Positions 22,739 to 28,013 of a DNA stretch of 28,013 bases are shown here, piece after piece (the first letter of the stretch is position 1; each line of letters starts with the position of its first letter). The notes beneath the pieces were generated by a model. That model worked only from the letters and a program-made list of their open reading frames with translations, did not search any database and was not told where the DNA came from. The translations under genes were made by a program, and so were the position numbers. This DNA is from CAG-791 sp964386925. Its GTDB lineage: Bacteria > Bacillota > Clostridia > Lachnospirales > Lachnospiraceae. Location: contig CAYLUU010000021.1 in assembly GCA_964386925.1 (NCBI GenBank), forward strand, positions 1 to 28,013, given 5' to 3'.

Positions 22739-24676
22739 GTGAAGGATGGATTCATAAAAGTGGCGGCAGTTGTGCCGCCTATGTCAGCAGCAGATACCAA
22801 GGGAAATGCGGATGCCATCATTGCCTGCATGCAGGAGGCTGCCACTGCGGGAGCAAAGGTCATTGTGTTCCCGGAGCTGTCGATTACAGGCTATGCAGAT
22901 CATGATCTGTTCCTGCAGGACATGCTGCTGCGCGGAGCGGAGACGGCTCTTGCGAAAATCCGGAAGGCAACTGAGGGCAGCGATGCCCTTATTTTTGTTG
23001 GTTTCCCTTTAGAATATCAGGGGAAGCTGTACAACACGGCGGCGGTGCTGCAGGACGGGCAGCTGCTGGCGTTTATTCCGAAGCGGTTCCTTCCGAACTA
23101 TGCGGAATTCTATGAGCCGAGGCAGTTCACACCGGGGCCGGAGAGGGCAGAAATCATTGTCTATGAAGGTGAGGAAATTCCCTTTGGCAGCCACATCCTG
23201 TTCGAGGTGGATGCCGTTCGGGATCTTGTCATCGGCTGTGAAATCTGTGAGGATGCCTGGGTGGTGAACGCGCCGCACATCGGACATGCCATGGCCGGTG
23301 CGAATCTGCTGGTGAACTTATCAGCTTCCAATGAAACCGTCGGGAAAGATTCCTATCGGCGAGGGCTGTTCTCTTCGATATCAGCCCGTACCTTGTCAGA
23401 TTACATTTATGTGAGCTCCGGTGACGGTGAGTCCACGCAGGATCTCGTGTTCGGCGGCCGGGTGATGATCCTGGAGAACGGATCGATGCTGGCAGAGCGG
23501 AAGATTTTCGACAACACCTACGGAGAGGCGAAGCTGTGCTGCGCGGAGCTGGATATACAGCGCATGAATTATGAACGGAGGAGAATGACTTCCTTTGTGA
23601 TCTCGCGGGACAATGACTACCTGTACCTTCCGGTGCATATGGAACCGGTGGAAACGGAGCTGACGCGGGTATTCGATCCGCATCCGTTTGTTCCGGCAGA
23701 TGCAGAGGGAAGATCCCAGCGCTGCGAAGAAATCCTGAACATTCAGTCAAGAGGCCTGGCAAGGCGTCTGTCTCACATTGGCTGTCGGAGTGCGGTGGTG
23801 GGTGTGTCCGGAGGTCTTGATTCAACGTTGGCCCTCCTGGTGGCGGCGAGAGCCTTTGACCTGGTAGGAATTCCGAGAGAGAATTTGCTGGCGGTGACGA
23901 TGCCTTGCTATGGAACAACGGACCGCACCTACAACAATGCATTGACCCTTGCCAGAACGCTGCGCCTGACGCTGCAGGAGGTTCGGATCGGCGATGCAGT
24001 CTCGCAGCATTTCAAGGACATCGGACAGGATCCGGAGGTTCACGATGTGACTTATGAGAATGGTCAGGCGAGAGAACGGACCCAGGTGCTGATGGACCTT
24101 GCTAACCAGAAGGGCGGCATTGTCATCGGAACCGGCGATCTGTCGGAGCTGGCCCTTGGCTGGGCAACCTACAATGGAGACCATATGTCTATGTACGGCG
24201 TTAATGCGGGCGTTCCGAAGACGCTGGTGTCGCATCTGGTTCGCTATTACGCAGATACGGTGGAAGAGAGTGAGCCGGAGCTGTCAGCATGCCTTCGGGA
24301 TGTGCTGGATACGCCGGTAAGCCCGGAGCTCCTCCCCCCGACCGAGGACGGGAAGATTTCTCAGAGGACGGAGGATCTGGTGGGGCCGTACGAGCTTCAC
24401 GATTATTTCCTGTATTATCTCTTGCGGTGCGGCTATCGCCCGCGGAAAATATTCCGGCTGGCCAGGCAGTCCTTTGCCGGGGTATATGACAAAGAGACCA
24501 TTCTCAAGTGGGAGAAGAATTTCGTTCGCCGCTTCTTCTCGCAGCAGTTCAAGCGCTCCTGCCTGCCGGATGGTCCGAAGGTCGGCTCCGTTGCGGTATC
24601 GCCCCGCGGAGATCTGCGGATGCCGAGCGATGCCTGCGCGGCGTTGTGGAGAGATGATCTCGAGGAGTTGGAGTAG
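22739..24676 (+). CDS. nadE: Glutamine-dependent NAD+ synthetase
   Basis: A 645-residue two-domain enzyme that makes NAD+ from nicotinic acid adenine dinucleotide, ATP and glutamine. The N-terminal nitrilase-type glutaminase domain has its catalytic triad in VFPELSITGY (Glu), FIPKRFLPNYAEFYE (Lys) and GCEICEDAW (Cys170). The C-terminal synthetase domain has the pyrophosphatase loop SGGLDST (357-363) and the conserved GTGDLSELALGW. The length matches the long, glutamine-dependent type, so ammonia is channelled between domains. The start is GTG 22739, preceded by GAGGTGAG at 22726-22733. No defect is visible. Confidence 0.96.
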   Translation: MKDGFIKVAAVVPPMSAADTKGNADAIIACMQEAATAGAKVIVFPELSITGYADHDLFLQDMLLRGAETALAKIRKATEGSDALIFVGFPLEYQGKLYNTAAVLQDGQLLAFIPKRFLPNYAEFYEPRQFTPGPERAEIIVYEGEEIPFGSHILFEVDAVRDLVIGCEICEDAWVVNAPHIGHAMAGANLLVNLSASNETVGKDSYRRGLFSSISARTLSDYIYVSSGDGESTQDLVFGGRVMILENGSMLAERKIFDNTYGEAKLCCAELDIQRMNYERRRMTSFVISRDNDYLYLPVHMEPVETELTRVFDPHPFVPADAEGRSQRCEEILNIQSRGLARRLSHIGCRSAVVGVSGGLDSTLALLVAARAFDLVGIPRENLLAVTMPCYGTTDRTYNNALTLARTLRLTLQEVRIGDAVSQHFKDIGQDPEVHDVTYENGQARERTQVLMDLANQKGGIVIGTGDLSELALGWATYNGDHMSMYGVNAGVPKTLVSHLVRYYADTVEESEPELSACLRDVLDTPVSPELLPPTEDGKISQRTEDLVGPYELHDYFLYYLLRCGYRPRKIFRLARQSFAGVYDKETILKWEKNFVRRFFSQQFKRSCLPDGPKVGSVAVSPRGDLRMPSDACAALWRDDLEELE

Positions 24677-24692
24677 ACCTTGTGTCCGTCTG

Positions 24693-24774
24693 TTCAGAAT
24701 CTGGTGATTTTAACGTGAACTGAGCTTTTCTGCGGATGAATCTATGATTGAAATTGACAGATGCTGAATCATTA
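24693..24774. repeat. Degenerate R1 element (R1h)
   Basis: TTCAGAATCTG (24693-24703) pairs with CAGATGCTGAA (24758-24768), 10 of 11 positions, and the interior ATTGAAATTGACAGATGCTG resembles the left-arm and right-end blocks of other copies. CATTAC at the end corresponds to the GGTTAC/AGATAC terminus. It lies in the 153-base gap before dapF. Confidence 0.55.
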
Positions 24775-24829
24775 CGATTCTGGTACAGTTTCGGTACCAA
24801 GACATAGAATTGCAAAGAAGGAACAGAAT

Positions 24830-25759
24830 ATGCTGCTGCATTTTACCAAGATGGAAGGCTGCGGGAACGATTACATCTACATCAACGGTTTCACAGAAAA
24901 GGTTCCGCAGGAGAAAAAAGAACAGCTCGTCCGGGAGTTGTCCCGGGAGCATTTCGGAATCGGCGGTGACGGCGTGATTTTCATCAATCCGTCGGAAAAG
25001 GCTGACTTCGAGATGGAAATGTATAACAAGGATGGCTCGCGCGGGAGGATGTGCGGGAACGGCATTCGCTGCGTCGGGAAATATGTCTATGATCACGGCA
25101 TGACAGATGGTAAAACCACCTTCACCGTGGAGAGCTTCGGCGACGTGAAGGTGCTGGAACTGACCTGCGAGGATGGAAAGGCCACGATGGCACGTGTGAA
25201 TATGGGACGTCCGATTCTGGAGGCAGAACAGATCCCGGTGGTGTCGGAGCACCCGGCGGAGGCTGTGATCAATGAACCGATCGAGGCGGCTGGGCGGCAG
25301 TGGCACATGACCTGCGTGTCTATGGGAAATCCGCATGATGTTGTTTTCCTGGATGAGAGCGAGACGGACCTTCTGAGAGCCTCCGGGCAAGCGGATGAAA
25401 ACGGCCAGGCAATTCCGGACGGAGACATTCGGAACCTGGATTTGGAGCACATCGGTCCGCAGTTCGAGCATCACGAAAGATTTCCGGAGAGGACGAACAC
25501 GGAGTTCGTGCAGGTAGTGGACCGCGGCCATGTCAATATGCGCGTCTGGGAGCGGGGAAGCGGTGAGACGCTCGCCTGCGGAACCGGATGCTGCGCGACG
25601 GCGGTGGCCTGCGTGCTGAATGACCGGACAGACCGCACCGTGGAGGTGAGGCTCCTGGGAGGAACACTTCGCATTGAATGGAGGGAGGATACCGGCGAAA
25701 TCTATATGACCGGCCCTGCGAAAACGGTATTTGACGGAACAATAGACGTCTTTTTATAA
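24830..25759 (+). CDS. dapF: Diaminopimelate epimerase
   Basis: A 309-residue enzyme that interconverts LL- and meso-diaminopimelate for lysine and peptidoglycan synthesis. The two catalytic cysteines are C75 in MCGNGIRCVG and C250 in LACGTGCCATAVA. FTKMEGCGNDYIYI is the typical N terminus and fixes the start at ATG 24830, with AAGGAA upstream; an in-frame ATG at 24761 would add 23 residues of repeat-derived sequence. A hydrophilic insertion (about 183-203, RASGQADENGQAIPDGDIRN) makes it about 30 residues longer than usual. The DapL gene follows, so both consecutive late steps of the pathway are encoded together. Confidence 0.95.
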   Translation: MLLHFTKMEGCGNDYIYINGFTEKVPQEKKEQLVRELSREHFGIGGDGVIFINPSEKADFEMEMYNKDGSRGRMCGNGIRCVGKYVYDHGMTDGKTTFTVESFGDVKVLELTCEDGKATMARVNMGRPILEAEQIPVVSEHPAEAVINEPIEAAGRQWHMTCVSMGNPHDVVFLDESETDLLRASGQADENGQAIPDGDIRNLDLEHIGPQFEHHERFPERTNTEFVQVVDRGHVNMRVWERGSGETLACGTGCCATAVACVLNDRTDRTVEVRLLGGTLRIEWREDTGEIYMTGPAKTVFDGTIDVFL

Positions 25760-25760
25760 T
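25731..25760 (+). promoter_or_regulatory. Strong candidate promoter of dapL within the end of dapF
   Basis: TTGACG (25731-25736) and a perfect TATAAT (25755-25760) are spaced by 18 bases. The -10 box overlaps the dapF stop codon. This would let dapL be expressed apart from dapF. Confidence 0.65.
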
Positions 25761-25766
25761 CTGCCT

Positions 25767-25791
25767 ATAAAATCGATATACTGGATTTTAT
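25767..25791 (+). other. Hairpin at the predicted 5' end of the dapL transcript
   Basis: ATAAAATC (25767-25774) and GATTTTAT (25784-25791) are perfect reverse complements around a nine-base loop. They begin where transcription from the promoter at 25731-25760 should start, and end six bases before AGGAGG. It may shield the message end or modulate translation. Confidence 0.45.
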
Positions 25792-25809
25792 GAATAAGGA
25801 GGAATGAAA

Positions 25810-27057
25810 ATGTTCGAAGCCAACAGCGATAACTTAAAATTGCCGGGCAGCTATCTGTTCAGCACGGTTGCCAAAAAGACCAGAGCCTACCAGGAAGCAA
25901 ATCCCGATGCGCAGCTGATCCGCATGGGTATCGGCGATGTTACGCAGCCGCTGCCGCAGGCTGTCATTGAGGCATTGCACAAGGCTGTGGATGAGCAGGC
26001 AAGCGGCGAGAGCTTCCGCGGATATGCACCGGATCTGGGATATGATTTCCTGCGCAAGGCAATCGCTGAGAATGATTATCGTTCCCGCGGCTGTGATATT
26101 GCGGATGATGAGATCTTTGTCTCGGATGGAGCAAAGTCGGATTCCGGCAACATTCAGGAAATCTTTGAAAAGAGCAACGTTCTGGCCGTCTGCGACCCGG
26201 TTTATCCGGTTTATGTGGACAGCAATGTCATGGCAGGACGTACCGGAGAGTATGATGCGGAAACCGGCCGCTGGAGCAAGGTAATCTATATGCCCTGCAC
26301 GGAGGAGAACGGATTTGCTCCGGATCTGCCGGGAACAGGGCTAACCAAAGAGGTTTCCGGAGACCGCAAGCCGGATCTCATCTATATCTGCTCGCCGAAC
26401 AATCCGACCGGTGCTGCACTGACCAAGGATCAGCTGCAGAAGTGGGTGGATTATGCGAATGAGAACGGCGCAGTCATTATTTTCGACTCTGCCTACGAGG
26501 CATACATTACAGAGGAGAATGTTCCGCACAGCATTTATGAGTGCGAGGGTGCCAGAACCTGCGCCATTGAGATTCGTTCCTTCTCTAAGAATGCAGGCTT
26601 TACCGGACTTCGTCTGGGCGCAACGGTGATCCCGAAGGATCTGAAGGATCACAACGGAACTGCCCTGTACAGCCTGTGGGCACGCCGTCACGGAACCAAA
26701 TACAACGGTGCTCCCTATATCGTACAGCGTGCAGGTGAGGCAATCTATTCCGAAGCCGGCAAGGCACAGGTAAAGGGAATGGTTGACCGTTACATGAGCA
26801 ACGCAAAGTTCATCAAGGAGAGTCTGCAGTCGATGGGCTACACGGCCTACGGCGGTGTGAATTCCCCGTATATCTGGCTGAAGACCCCGAACAACATGAC
26901 CAGCTGGGAATTCTTTGACTATCTTCTGGATAAGGCAAACGTGATCGGAACACCCGGATCAGGCTTCGGACCGTCCGGCGAGCATTTCTTCCGTCTGACG
27001 AGCTTCGGCACTGTGGAGAACTCCAGAATTGCCATGGAGCGGATCAAGGGGTTATAA
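25810..27057 (+). CDS. dapL: LL-diaminopimelate aminotransferase
   Basis: A 415-residue class I PLP aminotransferase of the DapL type, which converts tetrahydrodipicolinate directly to LL-diaminopimelate and bypasses DapD/C/E. LKLPGSYLFSTVAKKT is the family N-terminal signature; GIGDVTQPLP, SDGAKSDSGNIQEIF, CSPNNPTGAAL and the PLP lysine K260 in SFSKNAGFTGLRLG are all present. ATG 25804 lies only one base after the AGGAGGA site, so ATG 25810 with better spacing is preferred; it also gives the usual MFE- start. It follows dapF, whose epimerase uses its product. It has its own candidate promoter. Confidence 0.96.
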   Translation: MFEANSDNLKLPGSYLFSTVAKKTRAYQEANPDAQLIRMGIGDVTQPLPQAVIEALHKAVDEQASGESFRGYAPDLGYDFLRKAIAENDYRSRGCDIADDEIFVSDGAKSDSGNIQEIFEKSNVLAVCDPVYPVYVDSNVMAGRTGEYDAETGRWSKVIYMPCTEENGFAPDLPGTGLTKEVSGDRKPDLIYICSPNNPTGAALTKDQLQKWVDYANENGAVIIFDSAYEAYITEENVPHSIYECEGARTCAIEIRSFSKNAGFTGLRLGATVIPKDLKDHNGTALYSLWARRHGTKYNGAPYIVQRAGEAIYSEAGKAQVKGMVDRYMSNAKFIKESLQSMGYTAYGGVNSPYIWLKTPNNMTSWEFFDYLLDKANVIGTPGSGFGPSGEHFFRLTSFGTVENSRIAMERIKGL

Positions 27058-27062
27058 TGCGC

Positions 27063-27170
27063 GTATGTGTTCAGCACGGAACTATTTTCGGTGAGGACTG
27101 ACCGTTTACGAGCATGTTCTCGAATGAAATTTTTGGTGGCCACATCGAGATGCAGGTGCTAAACAGTTAC
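27063..27170. repeat. R1 element (R1i)
   Basis: The outer arms GTATGTGTTCAGCACG (27063-27078) and GGTGCTAAACAGTTAC (27155-27170) pair in about 12 of 16 positions. Inside, TCTCGAATG and CATCGAGA form a shorter hairpin and GGTGGCCACATCGAG corresponds to the central part of R1a in reverse. It occupies the gap between dapL and the SEC-C gene. Confidence 0.6.
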
Positions 27171-27246
27171 AACGATTTTATTTGTTGTGGTGCCTGTACA
27201 AGCAGCAGGTTTTATTAAACACAAGTATGTTTGGAGGAAGCAGTTC

Positions 27247-27753
27247 ATGGCATTACTGAAGGAATGGCGCGCAAAGGCGTATAACGAGAAGGCAAACCAG
27301 GGCGATCTGCAGAGACTGTGGTCGGATTATTTTTCCAAGGAGAAGGATATCTATGCTCAGCTCTTGAAGAACCCGGATGAGGAAGTTAAGGGAACGGTTA
27401 AGGAACTGGCTGAGAAGTACGGAATTTCCGTAGAGTACATGGTTGGATTCCTGGACGGCATCAATGATTCCCTGAAGGAAGCAAATCCCATCGAGACCAT
27501 GGAAGAGGATACTGTGGTCAGCCTTGGATTTGATAAGGAGAAGCTGTACAAGAACATGGTCGCTGCAGAGGCAGACTGGCTGTACGGACTTCCGGAATGG
27601 AACGACATCTATTCTGAGGAGAAGCAGAAGGAACTGTATCTGGAGCAGAAGAAGTCCGGCACGGTTGTAAAGGACAAGAAGATCTACCCCAATGATCCCT
27701 GCCCGTGCGGATCCGGCAAGAAGTACAAGAAGTGCCACGGAAAAAATAAGTGA
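27247..27753 (+). CDS. SEC-C zinc-motif protein
   Basis: A 168-residue soluble protein ending in a SEC-C motif, DPCPCGSGKKYKKCHG, whose three cysteines and histidine bind zinc as at the C terminus of SecA. The N-terminal body (MALLKEWRAKAYNEKANQGD onward) is helical and charged and has no domain I can name; YGISVEYMVGFLDGIN is its most conserved-looking part. Such proteins are common in Clostridia and their role is unknown; the SEC-C motif alone implies binding of a protein or ribosome-type partner. ATG 27247 follows TGGAGGA at 27231-27237; an in-frame GTG at 27187 would lie before that site. R1 elements flank it on both sides. Confidence 0.85.
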   Translation: MALLKEWRAKAYNEKANQGDLQRLWSDYFSKEKDIYAQLLKNPDEEVKGTVKELAEKYGISVEYMVGFLDGINDSLKEANPIETMEEDTVVSLGFDKEKLYKNMVAAEADWLYGLPEWNDIYSEEKQKELYLEQKKSGTVVKDKKIYPNDPCPCGSGKKYKKCHGKNK

Positions 27754-27754
27754 G

Positions 27755-27847
27755 GTATCGATTCAGCACCCGCCTGTCAATTTCAAGCGTGAATATGTCC
27801 TTAGGACGACCGATTCACGTCGAAAGCGTCAGGTGCTGAATGGTTAC
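27755..27847. repeat. R1 repeat, well-preserved single-hairpin copy (R1j)
   Basis: The outer arms GTATCGATTCAGCACC (27755-27770) and GGTGCTGAATGGTTAC (27832-27847) pair in 14 of 16 positions. The inner stem is 27773-27794 with 27813-27833, and GTCCTTAGGAC (27797-27807) caps it. It corresponds to R1a with hairpins A and B removed, so it shows the core unit of the family. Confidence 0.8.
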
Positions 27848-27881
27848 GGATGGAAAAAATATAGAAGAAATGTTACTTTCA

Positions 27882-27905
27882 GGCCGGGGAAACCCGGCCT
27901 TTTTT
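27882..27905 (+). terminator. Intrinsic terminator after the SEC-C gene
   Basis: GGCCGGG, a GAAA loop and CCCGGCC form a perfect stem followed by six T residues (27900-27905). It is a textbook rho-independent terminator and closes the window's last complete gene. Confidence 0.93.
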
Positions 27906-27944
27906 GGTGTTGTACAAACATTTGCGATTCGTGAGTACGAAAGT

Positions 27945-28013
27945 ATGAAAATAGGAGCGCGGCTCGGTACGGAAACGGAGATTGCCGTGAATTCTCCGCT
28001 TCTCATCGCCCTT
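27945..28013 (+). CDS. Possible 5' end of the next gene, cut by the window
   Basis: An open frame begins at ATG 27945 (MKIGARLGTETEIAVNSP) and runs off the window end. It has no convincing ribosome binding site and the frame is also open upstream to the terminator. I do not recognise the product; 23 residues are too few to decide. Confidence 0.2.
   Translation, partial: MKIGARLGTETEIAVNSPLLIAL

Noticed and set aside
24754..24782. Promoter of dapF using TTGACA at 24754-24759
   Set aside because: No acceptable -10 box lies 16-18 bases downstream, and the TTGACA belongs to the R1h element.
836..27847. R1 copies as CRISPR repeats or a CRISPR array
   Set aside because: The copies are scattered over 27 kb, differ in length and internal content and have no regular spacers or cas genes.

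Overview
The window is 28 kb of moderately GC-rich DNA, almost entirely coding on the + strand; only a LysR-type regulator is on the - strand. Strong AGGAGG-type ribosome binding sites, lysine synthesis by the DapL (LL-diaminopimelate aminotransferase) route, a Clostridia-type polar amino acid ABC transporter and a DUF6020-like membrane protein all suggest an anaerobic Firmicute of class Clostridia, most likely Lachnospiraceae. This assignment comes from protein style and has no rRNA support.

Region 1 (1-14000) is a cell-surface glycan locus. After the 3' end of a polytopic membrane protein come three genes matching the first steps of the bacillosamine-type (Pgl) pathway: a PglF/CapD-like NDP-sugar 4,6-dehydratase, a PglE-like sugar aminotransferase and a PglC-like phosphoglycosyl transferase with the D93-E94 dyad. 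Next are a PLP enzyme of the D-cysteine desulfhydrase/ACC deaminase family and an ATP-grasp ligase. No PglD-type acetyltransferase is visible, so these two may make and attach a different N-acyl group. Three family-4 glycosyltransferases, an MBOAT O-acyltransferase and its usual SGNH-like partner follow. No flippase or polymerase of the locus is visible.

Region 2 (13997-16534) is a divergent LysR regulator/MATE efflux pair, visibly more A/T-rich than its surroundings, with recognisable promoters and a dyad between the genes.

Region 3 (16600-28013) is housekeeping: MgtE magnesium transporter, a three-gene polar amino acid ABC transporter with a terminator after the binding-protein gene, a HisC-like aminotransferase, a small COG2426-type membrane protein, glutamine-dependent NAD synthetase, DapF, DapL and a SEC-C zinc-motif protein, closed by a strong terminator.

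The most unusual feature is in the gaps. A family of imperfect palindromic elements (called R1 here) occupies about ten intergenic sites. The two fullest copies (836-993 and 12774-12911) each predict an outer stem enclosing three hairpins, a cloverleaf, in opposite orientations. Other copies are truncated or internally deleted, and two appear to supply the translation start region of glycosyltransferase genes. Two further long inverted repeats of different sequence (R2 at 6072-6233, R3 at 10998-11142) lie in the glycan locus. I do not recognise R1 as a named repeat family.
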